The notes under the pieces were generated by a model. That model ran no database searches and was not told the DNA's origin. It saw nothing but the letters and a program-made list of their open reading frames with translations. A stretch of 64,000 nt of DNA, taken from Climacium dendroides. Taxonomy: Eukaryota > Streptophyta > Bryopsida > Hypnales > Climaciaceae. A program made the position numbers and the translations under genes. Positions 9,263-20,439 of this stretch are shown in pieces; positions within the stretch are counted from its first letter, which is position 1; each line of letters opens with the position of its first letter. The stretch spans positions 22,687,029 to 22,751,028 of the forward strand of contig OX467083.1 in the NCBI GenBank assembly GCA_950106755.1, in the 5' to 3' direction.

Positions 9263-11966
9263 ATGGCAATTTTAGAACCTAAAGATTATGAAAAATTTGC
9301 AGAATACTATGAACCTTTACATTTAAAATTGGTTCAAAATTATAATATAGAGTTGAAGATTGTTTATTTGATGCTGTTAGTCATATAATGCTCCATGGAA
9401 ACAAAATCTCTACAAAAGAACAATTTAACTATTTGGATCATCTTCAAATCCACGCAAAAAATATATTAAAATAATATGTTTCAGATGGTCATCAGCAAAA
9501 GAAAAAATGGGTTGGAGTTATAAAGGACAATTTTGAGTTGCATAAATTAAGTAAAGATACAACTATCGACAAATATGTTGAATTGATGACAAAGTTTAAT
9601 CACAACCACAATAGATTGTGGGGAGATGGATGTATCATGCAATTTATTTTTCTACATTTACAACAGCCATTTCATCTTTACAATATTGAAAGTTTCAAAA
9701 AAATAGGTATAAAAAAATCCAGTTTGGGTCTATTCTGATGGAGTGCCACTAACAAATGATCCAATATGCATTGCATATGCACAATATCATTATATTCCCA
9801 TAGTGAAACGACAAATTGATAAATCTTCCAATGATAAAAAAACTAATTCACCTTCAAAAAGTTCAAATCCTCAAAAAAAGTCCAAGATTGATCAAACTAA
9901 GAACTATGATTTTACTATTGAATTCTATACATACAAAGAACTTGAAAGTGGTTTTATATTTGGTCGTGAATATAAGTTTGATGTGTGTATTGATCATATT
10001 TTAAAACCATCTACACTTACAAATCAACGTGAATGCAACATAGACAATGTAAAAATATTCATGAATTATTACAAAGTGATTCAAATGCAATATCTCCACT
10101 TGTATTAAAATCCATTGGCATTTAGAATGAAGAATAAAAAGACATCAACCTTTTTTCACCATATAACACATTTCAAAATGCACTTAAAAAGCCTAATTGT
10201 ACAATTGATAATAGACTGACAACCTCATTTTTGTCTTCAATAAGATGAGAACCTATTGATGGACAATACATAGTAAAGGCTTGTAAAGAGGCAGCGATCA
10301 AATATGAATGAGGTGAAATGTATGCACTCGAATATGAAAAGACATTCAAGAAAAGACAAGCCTCTATAGTTTTATATGACGAAGCTACCAAATATTTAGC
10401 TATGTCTTCCCACTGCAATAAAGAATATTTTAAACAACATAAATATACTACTATTTTTGAAGATTTACAAAAAATGAAAAAAGTGTTTGAACATTATTCA
10501 TGTCCTAATCCAGAATATTAAGAAGAAGATTTCAATCGTATGAATGTAATCAAAGCTATGATCTACATTCTTCATTGGCAGTCTGACAAAACAAAAGACA
10601 AGACATTAAGCACCCTTTGGAAATCTTTAGATCAATACACATGCCATGTATTTTTACCAGATAAGGCTTCTTTTCATGAATTGTTAAAAATGTGTGAAGC
10701 ATATGACAAAAAATATATATTCTTCAATGAAAATGAAAAAAAAGACCTGAAGAAAATCAAGATTTTTTCAAAAGACCCTTCGCAATAAAATGGTTGAAGC
10801 CATGGAGGAATTTAAATACAGAACAACACAAGGAGTTAAGCCGCTTATGCAATAAACCTCAATGTTTTTTTTAATGGAGTGGATGCAAATATTTTGCAAC
10901 CCAAAACTGTTGCATATATGGCCAATAAAATGAAATTGCTTTCAGCAATACAAAATGCTTTGAAATGGATGATAAACAAAGATAATCAACTACTTAAGGA
11001 TATGATGTTTTCTCACGATACATCTCAATACGGTTCTGAAGACCAAGTATCTTTTGTCAGCAATGGATACAAAGACTTTAAGGCAAATTGGGCTAATATA
11101 TCGCCTAAAGAAGACCTCTCCAAGTTCAAGAAGTTGGAGAAACTAATTCCAAAAGAAATCTCTATCCTTTACAAAAAAAATCATCAAAGCCAAAACAATT
11201 CATCGAAACCATACAAGCAATGGACGTGGAAATATACAAAGATAATTGAAAACTCCAAAGGTTTGAAATGGTCAAAACCTATTGAAATAGCAACAAAGTT
11301 GGGCTCATTTCAAGAAGATGCAATAGTTATTGATGAAGATGCTTTGTTTATTTTTGATACAAGATATGGAGGAAAAAAAAGAAAAAGGCTAACTGGACTA
11401 CTTGCGATTATGAATCTTTTGGTCATAATATGGCTAAGTGGACTCAAAAAAACAAGAGGTGGAATGCAATTTTACTTTTACTTGCTGAAGCCCATTCCAA
11501 ATCATTAAAATTGAAGTTAAATATCCAAACTCCACATTTAATATTTGACGGTGTATATCGTTTCCCTCAAAATATAAAAAAACAAATAATTGTTGATTCA
11601 AGTACAAAATCAAAAACCAATGTTGAAACGATTGGTGAAATTATTTTTATAATCTCATCTTCAAATGAAAGCACTAACTACAAACCCAATTTTTCAAGTA
11701 ATGTTGACCGTCAACTTCGATTTGTTTTGGATGATGAAGATACGGATTTATCACAACGTGAGAAAGCAACTATTGTATCTTTCATTGAGAGTTATATGCC
11801 CAACAACTGGTCATTAGTCTTAATAGGTGGTACAAATCAAGTGTCTAATATACTGTCAAAACTACTTTGGAAAACATCCAAAATCTATGTCGTAAAATCT
11901 TCCAAAAATCAATTAGAAGAGTTGAAACGAATAATTGCTCCAGCATCAAAGAGACATTCAACATAG
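9263..11966 (+). pseudogene. Second OTU-like protein with ~700-residue unknown C-terminal region, copy 1
   Basis: ATG 9263 opens MAILEP.DYEKF and soon reads VEDCLFDAVSHIML. This is an OTU Cys box; copy 2 has the canonical GDCLFD. LWGDGCIMQF and QQPFHLYNIES follow, then the His box AYAQYHYIPIV near 9790. A Lys/Ser-rich basic linker (KSSNPQKKSKIDQTK) leads into a long part I do not recognise. Landmarks are FYTYKELESGFIFGREYKFD, YEKTFKKRQ..IVLYD, VFEHYSCPNPEY, QPKTVAYMANKMK, AIVIDEDALFIFDTRYG, LIFDGVYRFPQNI and WSLVLIGGTNQV. It ends at TAG 11964-11966. Intact length would be about 900 aa. Several stops and frame changes break it. It lies downstream of the endonuclease, with its own TATA-like upstream region, so it is probably a separate transcription unit of the element. 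Confidence 0.75.
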
Positions 11967-12153
11967 TTCATTTTAGTATAAAATAGGATTTTTATGTATT
12001 ATTACAAAAATAAATATGTTCTTCATTGCTTCACACTCTATTGCATGTATAAAAAATGTATTTGATTTCATTTTTTTAGTATTAATTTGTATTCCAATAA
12101 AGTAATTCATTTCAAATTCTTGTTCACCTAGGACAGAGCCTCACAATCACACC

Positions 12154-12171
12154 GTTCTTGTTAGCAAGAAC
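12154..12171. other. Candidate 3'-terminal hairpin of the element
   Basis: GTTCTTG, loop TTAG, CAAGAAC forms a perfect 7 bp stem 188 bases after the last ORF. Helitron-type elements carry a short hairpin near the 3' end. I cannot confirm it, because copy 2 is truncated before this position and no CTRR end is evident at the expected distance. Confidence 0.3.
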
Positions 12172-13078
12172 AAAGCTCCGCACCTTTCAGTTCCTCGCAG
12201 TCTAAGTCTACCTAATAGAATTCTTCTTTTATTGGTGGGAGCTGACAAAGCTTCTGCATCCACTGCCACTGGCCTCAAGACATCAATGGCAATCTTTTCA
12301 ATTAAATTTTAAACTAGTGTGCCTTGTGCCATTCATAACATTGTTAAGCCACTCAATATCCTCCCCCAATTAGAGGTATAATTCCCCCCAAGATATATAG
12401 GGGAGAATTCAATTATAATCTGAGCTTTTTAATTGACTCCTGGAAAATGTAAGTTTGCTAAGTGTTGACTTAGGGGGACAAGTTTGGTGAGTTGGCCCTA
12501 GCCATCACCCCCCAAAACTCACAAAATCAACATGCATTCTAGGGAGGTCATGACTCTGCGGAGCACGTGCCTTTTCTATCATTTATTTATTTATGTATTT
12601 CTGTCATTGTGTGATTCATTTATCCTTGGGTAATTCTTGATGCTAGGGGCTCCTAATTTTGGGGAAGCAAAAGGAAACCTCCAACAAAGGTTAACAATGT
12701 TATCTTGCCACAATTGCCAAAATAGAAGTTATTTTTTATTTTTTAATTCATAAATACTTTGAAATTCAATAACTTTCATTTCATAGTTCGGAATGCCATG
12801 AAACCAAGTCCGTGCACCCCTCATTGCCAAGAACTACTTGGCAGTACCAAGCGTGCAACTGGGGGATGCACAGTCTAGGAGATCTCAATGTATCAAATAA
12901 AACAAACAAACAAACAACCTATCTTAATGGATGGATTTTAAACAGGAAGACAAAGTAATTTACATAAACTCAAAGGGTAGCATGATGCACCATGTCCCCT
13001 TGCTTGTGGAGCACAAGTGCATTGTCCATTCTACCTTAAAAGCTCTTTCTAAGTTGGCTAATCTGTCAAGATCCTTAA
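12172..13078. other. Gene-free sequence with a dispersed-repeat copy
   Basis: No supported gene. At about 12762-12905 is one copy of a dispersed repeat ('gaaattcaataactttca', then a GCCATGAAACCAAG box and a CACCCCTC box). Related copies are near 15357, 16855 and 27995. A C-run/G-run foldback ('ttccccccaag ... ggggagaa') is at about 12379-12410. Confidence 0.5.
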
Positions 13079-13987
13079 CCCCTAAAAGACCAAGGCTTTT
13101 TATCTACCAAAAAACACTTAAAACTACCATTTCTATAGCAATGAGTAAAAAACTTTGAAAATTGTTTTTTTCTATACATCTAACAATAGGATCTTATATC
13201 TAACTAGTGTGAGAATGTGTAAAAGAAATACATAAATTTTGACCACACAAATTGCAAGATATTTGTGTTTAAAGTGAAAAAACAAGTTTTTCAGTACATT
13301 GTGGGACTTGATTTTTTGACTTTGAACCTTTTTAACATTAATTTTTGCACTACAAAGTTTTGAGGTTTAAATCTTTATATTAGGGATTTGAATTGAGAGT
13401 CTAGGGGGAAAATAATTCAAAAAATTTAATTTTCATTCTTGAAAAAATTGTTAAGTAAAAGTAGGTACAAGATAGAAGGAAAATCTAAATTATTAATATC
13501 TCTAAATAAGAATTAAAATACACTAATCCCAATGGTGAGATTCTTCTAGAAAGCAAAATAAACCATTTGGAACCTTTTTTTTATGAAAAACTTGTAAAAA
13601 TTGCATTCAGAAATGAATATTATTAGTTTTTTTTTAAAAATGCTTTAATTATCTGAAAAATAAGATTGTCCATTGCTTTCTCATAACAAATCCAAATGTA
13701 ATGAATCAAAGATTTCCATGTAGAAAAGATATAATCTATGAGAAAAAAATTCAAAAAAAAATTTGAATTTTGAAATTATTTTTTGCTACCCCCTTTCCCT
13801 TGTTTTGAGCTTATTTGGACATAACTTTTGTTCCCGGGCACCATTTGAAAAGAAAATTATATTCCTATGAAGCTAATTAGTTTTTCTATCTTCAAAAAAA
13901 ATTCAAAAAATCATGACAAAAAGTCAACCTATACGTACTTGCTTCAAATCCCATTTGTCCTCCAAAGGGTCAATGATCTTTAAGGGG
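13079..13987. mobile_element. TTAA-flanked non-autonomous element, long family, copy A
   Basis: It starts CCCCTAAAAGACCAAGG directly after TTAA (13075-13078) and ends TTTAAGGGG before CTAA (13988-13991, one mismatch to TTAA). TTAA target duplications with ends in CCC...GGG are the piggyBac pattern. Interior blocks (ACTACCATTTCTATAG, GACCACACAAATTGCAAGAT, ATAACTTTTGTTC..GGGCACC) recur in the same order at 17900-19126 and 42161-42743. There is no transposase coding. Confidence 0.7.
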
Positions 13988-13991
13988 CTAA

Positions 13992-15703
13992 TGACAAGAT
14001 GGATATGCTTCCATGAGGCCACCATGTCCCATACTAGTCCTTTATTTTTTCAAATCTAAGAAGTACAATAGAGAATAAGGTAGCTACAGCTAAAATTGCA
14101 AGCTTTCTAAAACCGCACAGACTAGATTCTTGCCTAAAATGTACTTTCACTATCCATAAGAGTCTATGGTTGGTTACTATGAACCCTATCTTCAACATTT
14201 AAAAATTTGTAGTTTATTCATATTGTGTTTTTAAAATGTAGTTTAAAAAAATCTAGAATCTTCTTTTGACTTCCAATAAGATTTTGCCCCCCAAAATCAA
14301 TACAATAATGGCAATCATGTTGAATTGCTTAATTGTGCAATTTTAGGTATAGTTATCTTAATATAACTAGCTTGTGCCATGATTGCCAACTTACAACAAC
14401 CAAAACTTAAAACTAAAAAAACTAAAAAATGTCTATAGTAAAGATCTAAGTGATGCTGCATTCTTGAGGTCAAATAGAAGTTCATGTTGTCTTTCCTTAA
14501 GTGGAATGCACCTTTTTTCTGCCAAAATAATGTATAACTTTGGTGGAACAATATTGTTGTAGGGGGACATTTTCCAACCTCCTTGAATCTCTTTTGTAAT
14601 TAGTGAAGGCAGTATCATGGGCTCTGATGGTAGGTAGTAGGACCATGCACATGAGGCCAAATAGGGCCGTTTGGGACCAGATGGCAGGGCAAAAAAGGGG
14701 TGGGGTGGGGATCATGGTCCTTCACTAGGCAATGGGCGATTCCTGTAAGGCACACAACCCAGACGACACTTTCACCCAACTTTTTCCTATTTGTGTAACT
14801 CAAAAGAGATTCAACTATGCGTGGGCCTTGAGAAACCCCGCCAAATGACTTGTTCACCACAGTCAAGGGGATAGCTAGTAGGTCGGGGGTGAAGGCCCGC
14901 CCAGTTAGATTTGGTCCCTAACAGCACTCCTATAGTAGCCCATATGCGCAGGCCTAATGAAGGGGCTCATGGCCACTCTCATGCATCAGTATCCTGGTCT
15001 TAGGTCAAGTGGGGTTCTTTTGCTTGTTAATTTGTGTGTTACCAGCCAAGCCACTTGTGGATAGGTAGTCCTATATTTTTTTTTTGCAATGAAATTTCAT
15101 TTCATTTGTATTAATTTAAAAAAATTTAATTAATAAAAACTTTGAAATCCAATATATTTTATTCACAAAGGATTGCAAAGACTTAACTTAGTTTGTTGGA
15201 TGTAAGACGTTGCATTCTTAATACAAATAGAAAACTTTATGCACGAAGGAGTGCAAGGGCTTTGTTTTATGGCATTTGGACATGCGATATGAAAGTTATG
15301 TTTTTTCCAAAAATAAAAGACAATTTAATTCAATTTTTTTGAATTTATAATAAAAAAGTTGAAATTCAATAACTTTCACAATGTAGGTCCTAATGCCACA
15401 AAACAAAGCCCTTCCACCCCTTCTCGCAACGAGCTTTTTTATAATACAAAGAATACGGATGATGAACCTATGGTTTTGTAAATCTCACTATAACAAACAA
15501 AACAAAACATTTAACTTAGGGTATAGATGACCAAGAAAGTGAGTGACATTAAATGGCAAGAACAAGTGCGTTCTATAAGTGCATTCCAATCGTTGTTTAT
15601 AGAGGAGAATCACCCACAACACCTTTAGTGAAAAATAATAGGAATGATCACTTTTATTTCAAAGAAACTAGTGTGCTTTATGCTATTGCCACAATATATT
15701 ATA
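13992..15703. other. Gene-free AT-rich sequence
   Basis: Overlapping minus-strand ORFs near 14315-14866 show no recognisable domain, and I treat them as chance. A diverged copy of the dispersed repeat (CAATAACTTTCACAATGTAGG) lies at about 15357-15500. Nothing else is supported. Confidence 0.5.
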
Positions 15704-16799
15704 CTTCCTCTATCCCAAAATGATCTTCCTATTGGCACAAATTTGTTGTTCCAAAATAATCTTCTTATAGTGACGTAGAAGGATAGACTTGTACTATTCA
15801 CAAACTAACACAAGAGAAGTTGAATCTCGCCGTGGAAATTGACATTTGCAAAGTATTGAAACACCATGGACAACAATGTGGTGCAGAATGTATCCAAAGT
15901 CAAAAGTAGCGCATAATCGCAATTGAAAGAAACTTAGAGAAACTTAAAGAAACTTTGGAACATACAACAAGAGCTCAACCGAGAAAAGTGTTTTTGTTGG
16001 CATGTAGAAATCATAGACCAATTGCACACCCTTCAAATTTAAAGTCCTTGGTGCATATTATATAGTTCCCATGAATAGTTCTTGCAAGCTACCATTTGTG
16101 TAAAACTCAATTAAAAGAACTGCCACTCATCTAAATTTCCATAATATTTTCCAAAAAAATCAAGCACTACAAAAAAAACAAATGAAAGATCCTTCAAAAA
16201 TCCTTATCCCTATTTCAAATTCCCGCAAGGAACTCAAAGTGTTTCAATTCACTTTCTTACAATGCTTAAAAAAATAAAACAAGCCTACTTCCCAAAAACT
16301 GTCCTATCTCTCTTCACTAATGGACTGCCACCTTAATTTGAGTTTCTCTAGCATCATTAATTTTAATTCCAAGTTTCATGTTTTGTGAGCTTATAATAGA
16401 GTGGTATGTTGTGGGGTTTCTTTTATTGATGAGGTTGTGCTGAAATTTTGGACATTCGGTTGCAGTTTGAAGAACTGCAATTGAACAAGATGAAGCCCTA
16501 ACTTGTGAGCGTTGGTGATGGAAAAACGCGAGAACAACGCCAACAGGAATGAGGCCACTATAGCAACAATGCCAAATTGGCCAAATGATTGGCTAGCGGT
16601 GCTTCTCAAAATGGCCAAAAAATTCCATTTTTCAATGCTCTACAACTATAATTTGAGAAATAATCCAAAACTCAAATTTTGGGGAAGATAAGAGTGCATG
16701 AAACTCTACTTACATCTCATATGGGAGTAAATAATGTCATTTTCAACCTTCATCTAGAACAGTTTGTTGAACAGGAAGATCATTGTGAGAAGAAGGGAG
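15704..16799. mobile_element. Stowaway/Mariner-like non-autonomous element
   Basis: It starts CTTCCTCTATCCCAAAATGA and ends with the imperfect reverse complement (GATCATTGTGAGAAGAAGGG, then AG). TA lies on each side (15702-15703 and 16800-16801). The 'ctccctc-yrt-yccaaaatgatc' end is typical of plant Stowaway/Tc1-Mariner elements. At 1096 bp it is long for a MITE, and I see no DDD transposase in it. Confidence 0.7.
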
Positions 16800-16829
16800 T
16801 ATAAAAGAGGAAAAAAATAAATTAATTTT

Positions 16830-17000
16830 TTAATTTTTTAAATTCATAAAAACTTTGAAATTCAATAACTTTCACACCGTAGGTCCAAATGCCATGAAAC
16901 AAAGCCCATCACCACCCCTCATTACAAAATGCTTTTCGATGGTAAAAAGAATATGACCCGGGGATCTCAACATCTCAAACAAAATAGCCTAACTCAAGAT
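16830..17000. repeat. Dispersed repeat, copy next to the Stowaway-like element
   Basis: The sequence TTTGAAATTCAATAACTTTC, then a TAGGTCCAAATGCCA box, matches 12762, 15357 and 27995. No ends or target duplications are clear. Confidence 0.55.
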
Positions 17001-17616
17001 ATGGATTCCAATTGTGATAGGAAAATACCAACCTCCGACCAGAAGGTTTCAGAAGCTGTCCTCTATCATCCCCCCTGCGGTATTTTCAGTTGCCTTCATT
17101 TAATCCACTACATGTAAGGTAAACTAGCCCATTGTGGTCAGAATGAAGAGTTTGAAATCATCTTATTGTTGAAATTTTTCAATTTTTTTTCCACAATAGT
17201 ACAAGTGTGAGAAACAGCAAGTGCAATTGAAATTATATTTTTTTGACAAAGTACAAATTTGCTAGGAATTTCTGAAATGTTTAGCCCAAAAGAGTCTACA
17301 AACTACCTTAAAACCAACAAAATCTGAATTTGTAATGCTCATCTCACTACCTAATGCAGTCAAAATATTTTCTATTATGAAAGGCCAAAAAAGTCAATTT
17401 TTACAATGAACTTCACACTGAAAAATCAGAAGTTCCTAATGAAGTCAGTGTTCACTCCATTGCTGTCATGTAAGACATGCATTGTGGCCCACATCTCACA
17501 TATTAAAAATACCCACAATGGATCATTTCCTAGGCGACCGCAATGGGTTGTTTTACCTTAATGATGTTGCTCTGCTATTGGAAATGAGCAAATCCATCAC
17601 GACAAATTTGAAGAGT
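17001..17616. other. Gene-free AT-rich sequence
   Basis: No gene, RNA or repeat boundary that I can support. Confidence 0.4.
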
Positions 17617-17620
17617 TTAA

Positions 17621-17854
17621 CCTTTAAACAACAAGTTGGTCACTATGCAAATCATCTATTTGAATACCGTGTGAATTGGTGGCTTAAAAAAATAAAAAAG
17701 CACTCATTGGAAGACAAGTACTCAATAGAAGAACGTATAGAAGACGTTCCCCTTTCCCATAAAATTTGGAGGATGAATAGTTGCACTTCTGTCCTACATA
17801 GAGAGATTCTGTGTCATCCATTGGACGCAAAACATCCACCTTGACGTTTAAGGG
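17621..17854 (-). mobile_element. piggyBac-like MITE, short family (234 bp)
   Basis: Perfect TTAA duplications flank it at 17617-17620 and 17855-17858. Ends are CCTTTAAAC and GTTTAAGGG. In reverse it matches the copy at 59413-59640 along its length, including the 'cgtcaaggy' start and the 'gatgaatagttg / ggaggatg' interior. Confidence 0.78.
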
Positions 17855-17899
17855 TTAATAATAAAAATAAATGACCAGATTTTGAAGAGGCTTTATTAA

Positions 17900-19126
17900 T
17901 CTTTAAAGTCTCAAGATCATTTTTCGATTAGAAAATCACTTAAAACTATCATTTCTATTCCAAAGAACAAATTTTTTTTAAATATAAAAATTTGCAAATC
18001 TAACCATAGAATCTTGAACTAGACTATTGTAGAAATATGTGAAAGAAATTTTAAAAACTTTGACCACATAGATTGCAAGATATTTGCATTTGAAGTGAAG
18101 AAAATGAATTATTATGCACCATGCTCAACTAGATTTTTTGGCTTTGAATCCTTTTAATTTAAAATATTTGCACTATTGGTTTTGAATTTCTAATGTTTAT
18201 GTTGAAGAATTGATTTGAAATTCTAAGAATTCTCACACACACATACACATATACACATATGCTTTTAATTTTAAGTCATTAAAAAATTGTGAAGTAGAAA
18301 TAAATTCAAGATTGAAGGAAAAACTAGAACATTAATAGCTTTGAGATGAAATTGAAATACACTAAAAGGGAAATTTAACAAATTCTAGAATTTTCAGATT
18401 CCATAAATATGAAATCTGGAATTTAGGATTTATGTGGTTATCAATTTTCGTTGGTTACTACTGACCAACTACAACATAACCGTCTTGCAAATCTATACTT
18501 TTCTGCCCTGTATACTACATAATAGTACCTGTATGTCAGCTACCCACCGATACTTCTGTTGATGTCTTCAAGTTTCAATCAAGGCTTCTGGCAATGTCTT
18601 TAAAATGCTTTTTGGTCCATAAGTCCTGAATAATTCCATAATTTGTTAAATCGTTGATCTAATCTCAACGTTGAGATTGTTCTAGTAAAAGATCTTAACC
18701 TTGTAAAACTATATTTCTGAAAAACTGTGAAAAACTAAATACATAAATGAATCCTAGTTATCCTACAAGTTATTTTTTCAAAAAGATGCATTGATTGCCC
18801 AAAAAATAAGATTGTCCATAACTTTCTCATAACAAATCTAAACGAAATGAATTAAAGCTTTTCATGTACGTAAAAATATAATCTTTGAGAAAGAAAAAAA
18901 TTTGAAATTTAAAGTTTTTGCGAGTTTGTTGTCCAAACTAAAATTTGGACTTATTGTGCCCTAATTCTTGGTCTTGGGCACTGATTGAAATAAAAATTAT
19001 ATTCTCCCAAAGCTTTTGTGTTTTTCTATTTGCACCAAAATGTTCAAAAAATTAAAACTGATATTGATACCATGAAAGCCTATCCAAAATCCATTTTGTC
19101 TCCAAGGGGGCAATAGGATTTTAGGG
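17900..19126. mobile_element. TTAA-flanked non-autonomous element, long family, copy B
   Basis: TTAA at 17896-17899 precedes TCTTTAAAGTCTCAAGATC. The right end is TTTTAGGG followed by ATTAA. Interior blocks match copy A (13079-13987) in order. About 350-400 bp in the middle (roughly 18380-18770) has no partner in copy A, so it is either a nested insertion or a stretch lost from copy A. A CA/TA-rich microsatellite lies at 18236-18262. Confidence 0.6.
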
Positions 19127-19474
19127 ATTAATGATTTTTTCAAAGGAAGACAATGAAAAGAATATCCCATTCTAGAGTCTAGCACCCCACGATGAAAAGA
19201 ATACCCCATTCTAGGATCTAGCAACCTACACATGGATTCTCATACATAGTGAAAGAAATTACCCTAGTCTAGAGTCTAGTGGTTGAAATATGAAAAAAAG
19301 AAGTAAGGCTATTGTGAATTAAAAGTTTGTTTATATAGAATTCCACATATGGTTTTGAAGAACCACATTGGATTGACATCTTCAATTAATCCTTAATAGG
19401 AAGTGGCTCCTCTACAACCATGGTAGTCTCCAAAATCCTTTGATTAGAAGACCAATAGGTGCATGCTTTGTTTC

Positions 19475-19556
19475 TACAATCAAGTCATCTATCAACTACT
19501 TTTTGGCCTCACTATAATCAAGTCATCTATCAACTACTTTTTGGCCTCACTATCCT
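19475..19556 (+). repeat. Two-unit tandem duplication (~38 bp)
   Basis: The block ATCAAGTCATCTATCAACTA plus its following 18 bases occurs twice in a row, almost unchanged. Confidence 0.85.
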
Positions 19557-20010
19557 AAGTGAGGCGGGCACCTCCAAAACCATCACTTTTTGCTAATGGC
19601 TTAGTTATTATGATTAGACCACGCAAATTTTCATATTTTCTTGTTGACAAGCGAAAGGAAGTTTTGACTCACAAAAAAACTTGCATTTGAATACCATATT
19701 CAAATGCTACAAAAAGTCAAAAAGAAATTTGGTAGAGGTTACGAAATCATTTCTTCTACATAGGTAGAGTACATACTGATTTTGGAGATGCAACTACAGT
19801 GATGGCGCTGACTCCCTCGCCTTTGGGCGTCCTTTGTCCTTGGGGGTCGGTTCCCGTGTCCTCCTTGTAAGCCCTATGGGCGTGTTTTTCCGCCCTCGGG
19901 CGTTTTCGCCTTCGGGTGTGTACTCCTGCCGTCGGGCGTTATTTACAAAGGTTCCACCCTTGAATGGGTTTCTCTATCACTACAGTGATGGCGGTTTCGG
20001 GTGGGTGGCG
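19557..20010. mobile_element. Diverged MITE interrupted by a GC-rich insertion
   Basis: The left part (GGCGGGCACCTCCAAAACC) and the right part (TGATGGCGGTTTCGGGTGGG) match the two ends and the interior of the MITE at 24243-24523 in order. Between them lies the separate 171 bp insertion listed below. Confidence 0.55.
19808..19978. mobile_element. 171 bp GC-rich insertion with 15 bp target duplication
   Basis: The 15-mer ACTACAGTGATGGCG occurs at 19793-19807 and again at 19979-19993, exactly flanking a C/G-rich insert in an AT-rich host. The insert is made of diverged units ending in GGGCGT. No poly(A), tRNA-like box or coding was seen. The duplication length fits LINE-type target-primed insertion or filler at a repaired break. 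Confidence 0.6.
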
Positions 20011-20084
20011 CATTGCGACAAAGAGCATTTCATCATCGGGAGCGGCTGCAGCCGACTCCGAAGCCTCACGTGCGTAGCACAGCT

Positions 20085-20162
20085 CCAGAGCACGTACAGA
20101 CAATACATCGACCAGAACACAGACAATATATCGACCAGAGCACAGACAATATATCGACTAGA
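20085..20162 (+). repeat. Short tandem repeat (~24 bp, three units)
   Basis: The unit CAGACAATATATCGACCAGA with small variants is repeated three times upstream of the gene fragment at 20440. Confidence 0.7.
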
Positions 20163-20439
20163 CTGTGCTTGGGAGACTATTAATTAATTATCTCCCTCTT
20201 ACTCACATGCATTTCAGTGGTGAAGGGCTGAGTGTACCTTGTCCTTGTTATGATCCAGTCAAGCTTAGCAGGCTACCTACCTGGAATTCGATTCACGCTG
20301 ATCTTCGCGTAGAATTTATTCTCAGAGCTCCAGACTCTGATTTCATGCGTTGCGACTGCTTTAATTTGTGAGCAGAGAAAAAATTTGCGAGCGGGGCGCT
20401 CATTTGCGAGCTGGGCGAAGGTCGGATACTCAGATCAAA

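Larger units (their letters stand above)
1..12171 (+). mobile_element. Helentron/Helitron2-like rolling-circle transposon, copy 1 (decayed)
   Basis: All coding blocks run on the plus strand in this order: RPA1-like, OTU-like, DUF6570-like plus HUH Rep, Pif1-like helicase, EEP endonuclease, then a second OTU-like domain with a long unknown tail. A Rep-helicase defines Helitrons, and an EEP endonuclease downstream of the helicase is the mark of the Helentron/Helitron2 branch. The left end lies outside the window. The right end is not proven; I place it at a candidate hairpin after the last ORF. A reverse copy at 33486-41385 is collinear with about 2787-11760 once the solo LTR is removed. Stop codons and frameshifts occur in every ORF, so the copy is dead as a protein source. 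Confidence 0.85.

Noticed and set aside
12121..12180. Canonical Helitron CTRR terminus
   Set aside because: A CTAG occurs near 12128, but the hairpin lies after it rather than about 10 bases before it, so the classical end is not supported.
14315..14866. Cluster of overlapping minus-strand ORFs
   Set aside because: No motifs, no splice-consistent joining, and overlapping frames with equal quality suggest chance.
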